From Candidatus Staskawiczbacteria bacterium RIFCSPHIGHO2_01_FULL_39_25 (lineage in GTDB: Bacteria; Patescibacteriota; Minisyncoccia; Minisyncoccales; Staskawiczbacteraceae): a stretch of 32,762 nt of DNA. The DNA is taken from positions 1 to 32,762 of the forward strand of contig MHOO01000012.1 of the NCBI GenBank assembly GCA_001820095.1. The letters run 5' to 3'. The notes beneath the pieces are model-generated. The model had not been told where the DNA came from. It saw nothing but the letters and a program-made list of their open reading frames with translations, and made no database searches. Below, piece after piece: positions 14,498 to 23,290 of the stretch. The stretch's first letter is position 1. Each line of letters starts with the position of its first letter. Made by a program: the position numbers and the translations under genes.

Positions 14498-14826
14498 ATT
14501 ATATCCATAAGGAATTAGCCGACGGAAGATGGTTGAAATTTTCTTTTGCAGAACAGATGGCGAATACGGGTGCAGAAATCGGAAGGGCAATTAATTGGAA
14601 AATTAAAGATGAAAAAATAAGCAACCTGGCTTTTGAAAGAGGACTGGAGCTTCTTGACTTGACTATTAACGATCCTAAAAACAGTAGAAAATTAAAGGAA
14701 TTATGCCGGTTACGGGAAGTGTTAGCAGATTATTTTATGGGAAATAATGAATATGGTTCAACCGACCAGAGTTGGAATAATTATTTTTACTTTTTTAACG
14801 CCGCAGTATCAGCAAAATATTTTTAA
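14494..14826 (+). CDS. Conserved hypothetical protein (helical, about 110 aa)
   Basis: The 110-residue protein overlaps the preceding gene by ATGA, making a tyrS-DUF5674-hypothetical operon. The sequence is helical with a repeated aromatic pattern; ELADGRWLKFSFAEQMANTG (7-26), FERGLELLDLTIND (49-62) and a C-terminal YFYFFNAA look conserved-type, and I recall similar short proteins in other CPR genomes without function. There is no signal peptide or metal site. Confidence 0.65.
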   Translation: MNYIHKELADGRWLKFSFAEQMANTGAEIGRAINWKIKDEKISNLAFERGLELLDLTINDPKNSRKLKELCRLREVLADYFMGNNEYGSTDQSWNNYFYFFNAAVSAKYF

Positions 14827-14907
14827 TCAAAAGTAGTGTTTTAAAATTTCAAATTTAATAATTTCAAATTGAATTCAAATTTAAAATTGTAAATTTCAAA
14901 TTAAATT
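14827..14907. repeat. AAATTTGAAATT-family palindromic repeat before aspS
   Basis: TTTCAAATTTAATAATTTCA, GAATTCAAATTTAAAATTG and further words of the same type run to the aspS start codon. Self-complementary stretches such as AATTTCAAATT/AATTTGAATT would let it fold. Confidence 0.55.
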
Positions 14908-16356
14908 ATGCATCGATTTTTAATAAATGATACTGCAAAACATATTGGTGAAAAGCTAACCGTGGCCGGGTGGGTTAATGTAAAACGCGCCCACGGGAAA
15001 ATTGTATTTATTGACTTGCGTGACCGCAGCGGGGTTTTGCAATGTGTATTTATACCGTCTAACAAAGAAGCCTATGAAAAAGCCCAGGAGATTAAGCCAG
15101 AATGGGTGATTGAGCTGGTGGGCCAGGTGGTAAAGAGGCCTGACAGCATGGTGAATAAAAATATTGCCACGGGCGAGGTTGAGCTTTCTGTGGAAGGGGT
15201 AAATGTGTTATCAAAAGCAGAGACTCTGCCGTTCGCTATTGAAACGGATGGCAGGGAAATTAACGAGGAAATACGGATGAAGTACCGATATTTGGATTTA
15301 AGAAGAGAAAGGCTGAAACAAAATCTTATTGTGCGACATAAAGTGACTAACTTTGTGAGGAATTTTTTCACCCAGGAAGGCTTTGTGGAAATTGAGACTC
15401 CTATGCTAACCAAGTCCACGCCCGAAGGGTCGCGCGACTTTGTGGTGCCATCCAGGCTTCACGCCGGCAAATTTTACGCGTTGCCGCAATCGCCGCAGCA
15501 ATATAAACAACTGTTAATGGTTGCCGGATTTGAAAAATATTTCCAGATTGCCAAATGCCTGCGCGACGAAGACCCAAGAGGGGATAGGCAAACCGAACAT
15601 ACCCAGATTGACGTAGAAATGAGCTTTATAGAAAGGGAAGATTTTATGGAGCTTTATGAAAGAATGCTTATTCAAATGGTGCAGACGATATTTCCAGCAA
15701 AAAAAATTCAGGAAATTCCATTTCCACGCTTAAGCTACCAGGAAGCCATGGAAAAATACAAATCAGATAAGCCAGATTTAAGAAAAGATCCTTCTGATTC
15801 CAATTTGTTAGCATTCTGCTGGGTAGTAGATTTTCCATTTTTTGAAAAGGACGATGAGGGCAAATGGACGTTTACCCATAACCCTTTTTCGGCTCCCAAG
15901 CCAGAGCATATGGCAGATTTACTGCAAAAGAAAAACATAGAAAAGATTTTAACTACCCAATATGACATTGCCTTAAACGGCTGGGAAATTGGAGGCGGAA
16001 GCATCAGGAATAATACGCCGCAAGCCATTGAAGCAGTATTTTCTGTTATGGGATACGATAAAAAAGAAATTACTGAAAAATTCGGGCACATGATTGAAGC
16101 GTATACGTTTGGCGCTCCGCCTCATGGAGGCATCGGTTCGGGGATAGATAGGATTATTGCTATTTTGCAGAATGAACCCAATATCCGGGAAGTCATTGCC
16201 TTTCCAAAAACGGGCGACGGCAGGGATTTGATGATGCAAGCTCCCAGCGAAATTTATCCAAAGCAATTGAAGGAACTGCATATTAAAGTAAGCAGCGATC
16301 AGCCAGTAAAGCCGCTTAAAGTTATTCAGAGTAAATTAAAAAGTAAGAAAAAGTAA
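14908..16356 (+). CDS. aspS: Aspartyl-tRNA synthetase without the bacterial GAD insertion
   Basis: A class II synthetase of 482 residues; typical bacterial AspRS has about 590. The N-terminal OB anticodon domain (1-105) is followed by motif 2 with KCLRDEDPRGDRQTEHTQID and motif 3 GIGSGIDRIIAIL. Between SDKPDLRK (about 286) and CWVVDFPFFE (about 303) only about a dozen residues remain, where bacterial enzymes carry the roughly 110-residue GAD domain, so that domain is lost. The C-terminal bacterial signature REVIAFPKTGDGRDLMM is intact, so the origin is bacterial, not archaeal. Whether it is discriminating or also charges tRNA-Asn is open. A TTATTGTGCGACA word is at 15326. Confidence 0.94.
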   Translation: MHRFLINDTAKHIGEKLTVAGWVNVKRAHGKIVFIDLRDRSGVLQCVFIPSNKEAYEKAQEIKPEWVIELVGQVVKRPDSMVNKNIATGEVELSVEGVNVLSKAETLPFAIETDGREINEEIRMKYRYLDLRRERLKQNLIVRHKVTNFVRNFFTQEGFVEIETPMLTKSTPEGSRDFVVPSRLHAGKFYALPQSPQQYKQLLMVAGFEKYFQIAKCLRDEDPRGDRQTEHTQIDVEMSFIEREDFMELYERMLIQMVQTIFPAKKIQEIPFPRLSYQEAMEKYKSDKPDLRKDPSDSNLLAFCWVVDFPFFEKDDEGKWTFTHNPFSAPKPEHMADLLQKKNIEKILTTQYDIALNGWEIGGGSIRNNTPQAIEAVFSVMGYDKKEITEKFGHMIEAYTFGAPPHGGIGSGIDRIIAILQNEPNIREVIAFPKTGDGRDLMMQAPSEIYPKQLKELHIKVSSDQPVKPLKVIQSKLKSKKK

Positions 16357-16363
16357 AAAATTT

Positions 16364-17407
16364 GTGAATATAGATTTTGAAAAATATACCGGTATTGCCG
16401 TGTTAGTGCGCCTGGGTGCCGTATTTTTTATCTTTGCGTTATTTTTAGGAGGGACAACCATGGGAATGCAATGGTTCTCTCATAGTCTCGGAAAATTTTT
16501 TCTTTCACAAGTAAGCAATAATGAAACCGTCTTTGCGGGAAATTTAGAAGTAAGCGCTTCAAATATTCCTGCTCAAAATCAGGAGGATTTAAAAATGACC
16601 GAGAATGCATTACCGTTACGGAATTGGCAAATAGAAGATTTAATCATAGGAGCGGAATCTGCAATATCAGCTGAAGTTAGCCGTAATCCAGAAATAGAAA
16701 CGGCAAAATTTTTGTTTAAAAAAAATGAAGAGAAAAAATTGCCCATAGCAAGCTTATCAAAATTAATGACCGCGTTAGTGGTGTTAGAAAAATACCCGTT
16801 AGACCAAAAAGTTACTATCAGCCAAGAGGACATGGTTCAACTGGGCGAACAAGGTAGCTTGAAAGCAGGCCAAGTGCTTTCTGTTAAAAACCTTCTTTAC
16901 ATAACCCTTATAGAGTCTAGCAACAGGGCGGCTTATGCCCTTTCTGAAATAATGGGCACCCAGAATTTCGTTAGCTTGATGAATGCTAATGCAAAGGCAC
17001 TGGACCTTGCCAATACTCATTTTGAAGATACCACAGGCCTTGATTCAAAATCATATTCAACTGCCGAAGACCTTATTGTGCTATCAGCACACTTATTTGA
17101 AAAATACCCGCTATTTAAAGAAATCATAAGCTTTAAAGAGTTTAATGTGTATTCAGAAGATGGTACCTTTCACCATACGCTAATAAACACTAATAAATTT
17201 TTAGGAGAAGTGCCCGGTGTTATTGGCGGAAAAACAGGGTGGACTGATGAGGCTCGCGGATGTTTTCTGGTCATTCAGCATTTACCCAATCAAACAGGAA
17301 ATTTAGCAGAGAAAAACTACTTGATACATATTATTTTAGGCACCGATAAGAGGTTTGAAGAAATGAAAAAAATGATTGATTGGGTGCATACGGCATACAA
17401 CTGGTAA
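16364..17407 (+). CDS. D-alanyl-D-alanine carboxypeptidase (S11 family PBP)
   Basis: The 347-residue, membrane-anchored serine peptidase trims the terminal D-Ala of wall peptides. All three active-site motifs are seen: SLSK (130-133, catalytic Ser130 and Lys133), SSN (185-187) and KTG (290-292, in GGKTGWTDEARG). Residues about 11-33 are an N-terminal signal anchor. The GTG at 16364, 7 bases after aspS, keeps that anchor; the next ATG (16460) would cut into it, so GTG is preferred. There is no C-terminal amphipathic PBP5-type extension. It belongs to an aspS-PBP unit and complements murC and mraY nearby. Confidence 0.88.
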   Translation: MNIDFEKYTGIAVLVRLGAVFFIFALFLGGTTMGMQWFSHSLGKFFLSQVSNNETVFAGNLEVSASNIPAQNQEDLKMTENALPLRNWQIEDLIIGAESAISAEVSRNPEIETAKFLFKKNEEKKLPIASLSKLMTALVVLEKYPLDQKVTISQEDMVQLGEQGSLKAGQVLSVKNLLYITLIESSNRAAYALSEIMGTQNFVSLMNANAKALDLANTHFEDTTGLDSKSYSTAEDLIVLSAHLFEKYPLFKEIISFKEFNVYSEDGTFHHTLINTNKFLGEVPGVIGGKTGWTDEARGCFLVIQHLPNQTGNLAEKNYLIHIILGTDKRFEEMKKMIDWVHTAYNW

Positions 17408-17552
17408 TTTGAAATTTACAATTTGAAATTTGAATTCAATATATCAATATAACAATATCTTAATTTGAAAACACGAAGTCGAGTTTTAAATATTTCAAAT
17501 TTAATTAATTCAAATTGATTTTAAATTGTAAATTTCAAATTTCAAATTCGCT
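17408..17552. repeat. AAATTTGAAATT-family palindromic repeat before mraY
   Basis: The 145-bp gap holds AATTTGAAATTTACAATTTG (from 17406) on the left, and on the right its approximate reverse complement with AAATTGTAAATTTCAAATTT, ending in ATTCGCT right before the mraY ATG. It can fold into a long AT-rich hairpin. Confidence 0.65.
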
Positions 17553-18614
17553 ATGACTCTTCTAACCTTTAACGTCATCAAAGTACTAGGGGTATCAGTG
17601 GTGGCTTCTACGGTCGCTATCTTATGGTGTCCGCTGCTCATAGATTTTCTCTATAAGCATAAGCTTTGGAAGAAATCAGCGAGAACAAAGGCAATAAGCG
17701 GAGAAGATGCGGTAATTTTTAATGCTCTTCATAAAGAAAGGGAAACAAAGGTTCCGCGAATGGGCGGACTTCTCATTTTTATTACCACCGTAGCGGTAAG
17801 TTTTTTATTTTATATTATTTCCATTCTTTTTCCCGGCTCTTGGCTGGCAAGAATTAATTTTCTTTCACGGAGCCAGACGTGGCTGCCATTATTTACCTTT
17901 ATTGCAGCTTCTTTATTCGGCCTTTTAGATGATGCGCTTGTAGTATCATCTCTTGGCAAATATATTGGCGGAGGCATCTCTTTTAAAAAACGTTTGCTGA
18001 TTGTTGTCTTGATAGGATTAGCTTGTGGATTATGGTTTTATTCAAAGCTAGGCTGGGATGTTATCAGCATCCCGTTGATAGGCCAATTTTCTATAGGAAT
18101 TTTGTATATTCCGCTTTTTGTATTGGTCATGGTAGCCTGCTGGGCAGGAGGAATTATTGATGGACTAGATGGGCTTTCGGGTGGAGCATTTGCCTCTATT
18201 TTCGGGGCGTTTACTATTATCGCCTTTTCCCAGGGAAAAGTTGACCTGGCGGCCTTTTGCGCGGCAATTACAGGCACTCTATTTGCATTTCTCTGGTTTA
18301 ACATACCTCCGGCGCGCTTTTATATGACCGAAGTGGGAATTTTAGGCCTTACCACCACATTAGCCGTCGTGGCATTTCTAACCGATTCAGTTTTTGTTTT
18401 GCCAATTATCGCCGGGCTTCTCGTAATAGAGGTGGGGTCGGTAATTATCCAGCTTTTATCAAAAAAATTATTAAAGAAGAAAATATTTCTTTCTACGCCC
18501 ATTCACCATCATTTTGAAGCCATTGGCTGGCCGGCATATAAGGTTACCATGCGATTTTGGGTAGTAGGTATTGTGCTCGCTATTATCGGGGTAGTTATTA
18601 AATTATTGGGTTGA
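17553..18614 (+). CDS. mraY: Phospho-N-acetylmuramoyl-pentapeptide transferase
   Basis: MraY transfers phospho-MurNAc-pentapeptide from UDP to undecaprenyl phosphate to make lipid I. The 353-residue protein has ten likely membrane helices and the family motifs: PRMGGLLIF near 69, LLDDA (about 127) with the paired Asp residues, GLDGLSGG (near 203) and the HHHFEAIGW loop (near 317) that binds the substrate. In most bacteria mraY sits just before murD; here it is on the strand opposite the murD-ftsW-murG group, 12 kb away. It follows a long repeat and has no Shine-Dalgarno sequence. It ends in TGA. Confidence 0.94.
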   Translation: MTLLTFNVIKVLGVSVVASTVAILWCPLLIDFLYKHKLWKKSARTKAISGEDAVIFNALHKERETKVPRMGGLLIFITTVAVSFLFYIISILFPGSWLARINFLSRSQTWLPLFTFIAASLFGLLDDALVVSSLGKYIGGGISFKKRLLIVVLIGLACGLWFYSKLGWDVISIPLIGQFSIGILYIPLFVLVMVACWAGGIIDGLDGLSGGAFASIFGAFTIIAFSQGKVDLAAFCAAITGTLFAFLWFNIPPARFYMTEVGILGLTTTLAVVAFLTDSVFVLPIIAGLLVIEVGSVIIQLLSKKLLKKKIFLSTPIHHHFEAIGWPAYKVTMRFWVVGIVLAIIGVVIKLLG

Positions 18615-18639
18615 AACCTTTATTATTATAAGATAGTAT
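18611..18639 (+). promoter_or_regulatory. Candidate promoter for the coiled-coil gene
   Basis: TTGAAA (18611-18616, overlapping the mraY stop) is 17 bases from TAGTAT (18634-18639). The ATG at 18654 would leave a leader of about 8 bases. Confidence 0.4.
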
Positions 18640-18653
18640 AGATATATAAAAAT

Positions 18654-19373
18654 ATGGCAAAAGGAAACCCGGAAAACTCAATTTTAGGGAAACAAGAAGA
18701 TAGTCCATTACTTAGAAGAGAAGGGAAAAGAATAGCTAGAAAAGGTAAGGCCGCTAAAACAGAAGCAGTAATAGTGCCGCAGGAACAATGGGTGCAAAAT
18801 AGAGAAGATGAGAGGTTTCAACACATAGAAAATGTAATTGGACCTCAAAAAGAAAATATGGGGCATGAAGCTGCACAACAGCCAGCAGAACAAGCAGAGA
18901 TAGAAAGATTAAAAAATTTAATATCAAAAGAACTTGAGGAGCATGCAAAAACATTAGAAAGAAATAATAAAGAGGGAATAGGAGCCGTAGTGGAAGGTTT
19001 TACGGCAGAACAAGAAGGGGAAGAGCCCATCCAATTATCTGCACTAGAGAAGATAAAAAAATCAGGCATAATGAAAAAATTACCAGAAATAGTTTTGAAT
19101 GAAGAAGGATCGCCAGGTAAACTTATGGACGCATTAGAAAAATCAAAGGTGCCGGCTGCAGCGGGATGGGGAATCAAGAAAGGCTGGGCGGCAGCAAGAA
19201 CGCCGTTGTTGCTTACAAGCTTCATCGCAGGAGAACTGATGGGAACAGTATGGGATATTATAAAAGAAGAGTCAAAAATAATATGGGGCGCTTTGCGGAG
19301 AAAGTCTGCGCCAGGATTTTTTGAAATGGTTGGTACGATGTGGCGAAAGCATTTTCCTAAAAAAGAACGGTAA
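18654..19373 (+). CDS. Hypothetical coiled-coil protein upstream of a CtpA-type protease
   Basis: 239 residues. The N-terminal 60 are basic (RREGKRIARKGKAAKTEAV), residues about 60-110 are a Glu/Lys coiled coil, and a C-terminal part of mixed helices includes a hydrophobic stretch, TPLLLTSFIAGELMGTVWDI (about 181-200), that may touch the membrane, then a basic tail. Its stop codon overlaps the ATG of the protease (TAATG), so the two are translationally coupled and may work together. I do not recognise a family. Confidence 0.6.
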   Translation: MAKGNPENSILGKQEDSPLLRREGKRIARKGKAAKTEAVIVPQEQWVQNREDERFQHIENVIGPQKENMGHEAAQQPAEQAEIERLKNLISKELEEHAKTLERNNKEGIGAVVEGFTAEQEGEEPIQLSALEKIKKSGIMKKLPEIVLNEEGSPGKLMDALEKSKVPAAAGWGIKKGWAAARTPLLLTSFIAGELMGTVWDIIKEESKIIWGALRRKSAPGFFEMVGTMWRKHFPKKER

Positions 19374-20578
19374 TGTTACAAAATATGTTTAGTGGAGAAA
19401 AAAGAAAAATAATATATCCTTTTGTCTTAGCGGCGCTTTTTTTTGTTACGTTTGGCGCAGGGTTTTTTGTAGGCAAAAATCAGGTAGTATGTAATGTTTG
19501 CGCCCCTGAAGCTGTTAATTTTTCCCTTTTTTGGGATGCCTATAATAAACTGCACCAGAGTTTTATTAACCCCACTGATATTAATGACCAAAAGATAATT
19601 TATGGAGCGATTTCCGGAATGACCAAAAGCCTGGGTGACCCCCATACTTCTTTCTTTGAACCAACCCAGGCAAAAATGTTCCAACAAGATCTTTCTGGAT
19701 CATTTGAAGGAATTGGCGTAGAAGTGGGAATAAAAAAAGACCAACTAACGGTTGTTGCGCCCTTAAAGGGGACTCCGGGTGAACGGGCAGGATTAAAAGC
19801 CGGGGATGTAATTGTTAAAATTAATGGAAAAAGTACTATTGATATCACTACCGATGAAGCGGTTAACATGATCCGAGGTAAAAAAGGAACCCAGGTTACG
19901 TTAACTATTTTCAGAGAAGGGTGGAAAGATACCAAAGATATCATCATAACCCGTGATACTATTAAGATTGACTCTATAACATGGGAATTAAAAGAGGGAG
20001 ATATTGCCTATATACAAATCTATCAGTTTGGCCAATCATTATCATACGATTTTAAAAAGACGGCCCAGCAAATATTGGTAAGCCCGGCGAGAAAAATTGT
20101 CTTAGATTTGCGCAATAACCCGGGCGGATACCTTGAAGTGTCCCAAGATATTGCCGGATGGTTTTTACAAAAAGGGCAGGTTATTACGATTGAAGATTTT
20201 GGCAGCGATGAACCTCAAAAAGAGTATAAAGCCCAGGGAAATGCTGTTTTTGCAAACTATCCAATCGTAGTGCTTATTAATAAAGGGTCGGCTTCAGCCT
20301 CTGAAATTTTAGCCGGAGCATTACGAGATAATAGAAATATCAAGCTGGTAGGGGAAAAATCGTTTGGGAAAGGATCAGTGCAGGAAGTAATTACCCTGCA
20401 AGATGGAGCATCGTTTTTAAAAGTAACGGTTGCAAAATGGCTCACTCCGAATGGAAAATCAATTTCAGAAGTTGGTTTGGAACCGGATATTAAAATAGAG
20501 ATAAGCGAAGAAGACAGCGAAGCGAATAAAGATTTGCAACTGGAAAAAGCGCTTGAAATAATTAAAGAATTAAAGTAG
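19373..20578 (+). CDS. Carboxy-terminal processing protease (S41 family, CtpA-like)
   Basis: The 401-residue protein has a signal anchor (14-34), a cap region, a PDZ domain (about 115-200, with GIGVEVGI and GLKAGDVIVKING) and an S41 serine protease core. The Ser-Lys catalytic pair fits the family spacing of 25: Ser308 in GSASASEI and Lys333 in GKGSVQ, with Gln337. Such proteases act outside the membrane, trimming or destroying exported proteins. The ATG at 19373 overlaps the previous stop; a second ATG at 19385 is possible. A C-terminal peptidoglycan-binding domain, found in some relatives, is absent. Confidence 0.9.
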   Translation: MLQNMFSGEKRKIIYPFVLAALFFVTFGAGFFVGKNQVVCNVCAPEAVNFSLFWDAYNKLHQSFINPTDINDQKIIYGAISGMTKSLGDPHTSFFEPTQAKMFQQDLSGSFEGIGVEVGIKKDQLTVVAPLKGTPGERAGLKAGDVIVKINGKSTIDITTDEAVNMIRGKKGTQVTLTIFREGWKDTKDIIITRDTIKIDSITWELKEGDIAYIQIYQFGQSLSYDFKKTAQQILVSPARKIVLDLRNNPGGYLEVSQDIAGWFLQKGQVITIEDFGSDEPQKEYKAQGNAVFANYPIVVLINKGSASASEILAGALRDNRNIKLVGEKSFGKGSVQEVITLQDGASFLKVTVAKWLTPNGKSISEVGLEPDIKIEISEEDSEANKDLQLEKALEIIKELK

Positions 20579-20713
20579 AATAGGACATATAATTTTCAAT
20601 TTACAATTTTCAATTTTTAATGAATTATCAATTAAGCGAATTTTCAAATACGTTTAGAAATTAACTTATTAGAAATTTATTAGAAATTCAAAATTAGAAA
20701 TTAGAAATTCGTT
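20579..20713. repeat. AAATTTGAAATT-family repeat before rplI
   Basis: The gap is filled with AT-rich words such as TTTCAATTTACAATTTTCAA on the left, and on the right TTAGAAATTAGAAATTCGTT, which runs directly into the rplI ATG. The ending ATTCGTT is the same as before murC. Confidence 0.55.
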
Positions 20714-21166
20714 ATGAAGGTTATCTTATTACAAGACGTTGAAAACGTCGGCAAGAAATATGAGATTAAAGAAGTAAAACCCGGCTTTGCCCGAAATTTT
20801 TTGATACCCCAAAATCTCGCTAAACCCGCTACCGTAAAAAATGTAAAATGGCTGGAAACCCAAAAAGAAGCATTAGAAAAGGAAGCTGAAGAAGATTTGA
20901 AGAAAGCGCAAGAATTAGCTTCCCATCTTGATGGGATAGAAGTAAGCATTGCGGTAAAAGTAGGAGCAGAAAACCAGCTTTTTGAGTCGGTTAATAATGT
21001 AAAAATTTCCGAGAAACTGAAAACTATGGGTTTTGATGTAAAAAAATCACAAATTAATTTAAAAGAACCGATTAAAGAAGTGGGGGAGTTTCCTATTAAA
21101 ATTACCCTAGACCATAATTTAGAAGCTGAAATTACATTATTAGTAGTCCAAGAGAAAGAAGTTTAA
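20714..21166 (+). CDS. rplI: 50S ribosomal protein L9
   Basis: 150 residues, normal length for bL9. The N-terminal domain begins [18 protein letters not shown] and has the signature [13 protein letters not shown] (25-37), followed by the long connecting helix (about 45-75) and the C-terminal rRNA-binding domain. L9 is missing in some CPR lineages (Microgenomates, Katanobacteria), so its presence narrows the lineage. It lies 11 bases before pyrG and is probably transcribed with it. Confidence 0.96.
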   Translation: MKVILLQDVENVGKKYEIKEVKPGFARNFLIPQNLAKPATVKNVKWLETQKEALEKEAEEDLKKAQELASHLDGIEVSIAVKVGAENQLFESVNNVKISEKLKTMGFDVKKSQINLKEPIKEVGEFPIKITLDHNLEAEITLLVVQEKEV

Positions 21167-21177
21167 AAATACAAAAG

Positions 21178-22797
21178 ATGGCAAAGTATATTTTTGTGGC
21201 AGGCGGAGTAATGTCGGGAATCGGCAAGGGAGTGGCTACCGCATCAATCGGAAGAATACTAAAAAGCAAGGGCTTTGGTGTCACCGCAATTAAAATAGAC
21301 CCCTATATCAATGTTGATGCCGGCACCATGAACCCTATTGAGCACGGAGAAGTTTTCGTGACAGAAGATGGCTTAGAATGCGATCAGGATATTGGAAACT
21401 ATGAAAGGTTTTTAGAAGAGAATATTTATACTGATAACTATATGACGACTGGTAAAGTATACCAGACCGTCATAAACCGTGAACGGAACTTAGAGTATAA
21501 CGGAAGATGCGTTGAAGTAGTTCCTGACATACCCAATGAGGTTATTGCGACCATTAAAAGGGCTGGGAAAAAGGTTAAGGCGGATTTTGTTTTAATTGAA
21601 ATTGGGGGCACCGTGGGAGAGTACCAGAATATGTTGTTTCTGGAAGCAGCTAGAATGCTGAAGATTTCACATCCAAAAGATGTGCTTTTTATTTTGGTGA
21701 GCTATATGCCAGTACCCGCCATCATAGGCGAAATGAAAACAAAGCCCACCCAATACGCCGTAAGAACATTAAATTCTGCGGGAATCCAACCGGATATGAT
21801 TTTAGCACGATCGGTGCTTGCGCTAGATGAACCCAGAAAGAGAAAACTTTCTATTTCTTCTAATGTCTTGCCCGAAGATATTATTTCAGCTCCTGATGTA
21901 ACGTCAATTTATGAGGTCCCTATTAATTTTGAAAAAGAAAACCTGGGAAATAGGATTTTAAAAAAATTCGGCCTAAAGGCAAGGGCAAGCGATCTTAAAA
22001 AATGGGAGAACTTTGTAAAAATAATCAAAAATTCTCCTGAACCAGTGGAAATCGGCATTGTGGGAAAATATTTTGAAAGCGGTAAATTTACTTTAACTGA
22101 TTCCTATATTTCTGTCCTTGAAGCGGTAAAACATGCTTGTTTTGCGCAACATCGAAAGCCTAAGATAACCTGGATTTCTGCGGAAGAATTTGAAAAAAAT
22201 CCGGCAACTCTTAAAAAGTTAAAAAACTTTGATGGTATTATTGTTCCGGGCGGATTTGGCAATAGGGGAATAGAGGGCAAAATCAAAGCTATTGGATACT
22301 GCCGAAAAAATAAAATTCCATTTTTAGGATTATGCTTGGGAATGCAGCTATCGGTAATAGAATTTGCCAGAAATGTATGCGGATTGAAAGATGCAACCTC
22401 TGCTGAATTTAAGGAGAATTCAGATAATATGGTTATTGATGTCATGGAAGACCAGAAGATGTTGCTAGAAGAGAAACGCTATGGCGGAACTATGAGGCTT
22501 GGTTCTTACTCATGCGAGTTAAAACCTAAAACCATCAGCCTGAAGGCCTATGGCACCCCAGAAATAACCGAGCGGCATCGCCACCGGTATGAATTAAATA
22601 ATTCCTACCGAAGTATTCTTGAAAAAAAGGGAATGGTAATAGCGGGAGTAAATCCCCAGAAAGATCTGGTAGAAATTATTGAAATACGAGACCATCCGTT
22701 TTTTGTAGCAACCCAATTTCATCCAGAGTTTAAGTCCAGGCCGTTAAACCCGCATCCTTTATTTAAAGAGTTTATAAAAGCAGCAATTAAAAAATGA
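21178..22797 (+). CDS. pyrG: CTP synthase
   Basis: PyrG converts UTP to CTP with ATP and glutamine. 539 residues, full length. The synthetase domain opens with GGVMSGIGKG (P-loop-like) and has DPYINVDAGTMNP and EHGEVFVTEDG; the class I glutaminase domain has the oxyanion region PGGFGNRG, nucleophile Cys386 in GLCLGMQ, and the late His/Glu pair in FHPEFKSRP. It is the only complete nucleotide biosynthesis enzyme in the window. It ends in TGA within its own terminator. Confidence 0.97.
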   Translation: MAKYIFVAGGVMSGIGKGVATASIGRILKSKGFGVTAIKIDPYINVDAGTMNPIEHGEVFVTEDGLECDQDIGNYERFLEENIYTDNYMTTGKVYQTVINRERNLEYNGRCVEVVPDIPNEVIATIKRAGKKVKADFVLIEIGGTVGEYQNMLFLEAARMLKISHPKDVLFILVSYMPVPAIIGEMKTKPTQYAVRTLNSAGIQPDMILARSVLALDEPRKRKLSISSNVLPEDIISAPDVTSIYEVPINFEKENLGNRILKKFGLKARASDLKKWENFVKIIKNSPEPVEIGIVGKYFESGKFTLTDSYISVLEAVKHACFAQHRKPKITWISAEEFEKNPATLKKLKNFDGIIVPGGFGNRGIEGKIKAIGYCRKNKIPFLGLCLGMQLSVIEFARNVCGLKDATSAEFKENSDNMVIDVMEDQKMLLEEKRYGGTMRLGSYSCELKPKTISLKAYGTPEITERHRHRYELNNSYRSILEKKGMVIAGVNPQKDLVEIIEIRDHPFFVATQFHPEFKSRPLNPHPLFKEFIKAAIKK

Positions 22798-22816
22798 GGC
22801 TAAAGCCTCAGTTTTT
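22795..22816 (+). terminator. Intrinsic terminator after pyrG
   Basis: The perfect 7-bp stem TGAGGCT/AGCCTCA (22795-22801 with 22804-22810) is followed by GTTTTT. The stem starts at the pyrG stop codon itself. Confidence 0.88.
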
Positions 22817-22884
22817 AACATTTCACAATTAACATGTAACATTTGACTTTTACGTGTTAATGGTCAATGGTCAAATGTCAATTG
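22817..22884. repeat. Small AT-rich palindrome between convergent pyrG and rpmA
   Basis: AACATTTGAC (22838-22847) faces GTCAAATGT (22870-22878), with further related words TTTCACAATTAACATG and GTTAATGGTCAATGG on each side. No T-run clearly marks it as an rpmA terminator. Confidence 0.45.
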
Positions 22885-23163
22885 TTATTTTGGATCAATA
22901 TTAACTACCTTTGTTCTTCGTTGAGAACCATTAAATACCTTTTTTAAGATAGTAGAAAAACGGACAACTCCATCTTTCATTGAATAAAGGGTATCATCTG
23001 AACCTCTTTTTACATTTTTACCAGGAAGATATTTTGTACCTCTTTGCCGTATAATGATTTGACCAGTTTTTGCAACTTGGCCGGCATAAATTTTAACTCC
23101 TAGCCTTTGGGCCGCAGAGTCTCTGCCGAGCCTAGATGAACCTGATGATTTACTTGTGCTCAT
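22885..23163 (-). CDS. rpmA: 50S ribosomal protein L27
   Basis: 92 residues, normal size. The core [17 protein letters not shown] (13-29) and [16 protein letters not shown] (36-51) are typical of bL27, whose N-terminus reaches the peptidyl transferase centre. The N-terminus ([12 protein letters not shown]) is less lysine-rich than the usual MAHKKGxGS pattern. It is separated from rplU by 20 kb and reversed relative to it. A GAATCTTGAATC-type repeat ends at its start codon. Confidence 0.95.
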   Translation of the reverse strand: MSTSKSSGSSRLGRDSAAQRLGVKIYAGQVAKTGQIIIRQRGTKYLPGKNVKRGSDDTLYSMKDGVVRFSTILKKVFNGSQRRTKVVNIDPK

Positions 23164-23282
23164 TTATGAATCTTGAATCTTGTATCTAGTAGCTGGAATT
23201 AAATATTGAATTAAGAATATGAAATTTTTATTCTATATTCTTTATTCTATTCTAAATTCAAGCTTCCAGATTATAGATTCCA
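23164..23282. repeat. AT-rich palindromic repeat, GAATCTTGAATC family, copy 2
   Basis: The left side, GAATCTTGAATCTTGTATCT (from 23167), matches the copy before efp almost exactly; the right side has TTCTATATTC, AAATTCAAGCTTCCAG and TAGATTCC. It sits between the divergent rpmA and the small membrane protein gene. Confidence 0.65.
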
Positions 23283-23290
23283 TTAAAACA

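Noticed and set aside
17408-17552. CRISPR array
   Set aside because: The repeats are short, AT-rich, variable in length and palindromic, with no regular unit plus unique spacers and no cas genes nearby.
18845-19225. 126-residue antisense ORF
   Set aside because: It is a shadow of the coiled-coil gene on the opposite strand, with low-complexity Ser/Ala-rich sequence and no start signals. Other antisense ORFs over efp, pyrG, aspS and the ATPase were discarded for the same reason.
14157-22797. UGA=Gly code (Gracilibacteria/Absconditabacteria)
   Set aside because: tyrS, mraY, pyrG and murG all end in TGA at the expected family length, so TGA is a stop here.
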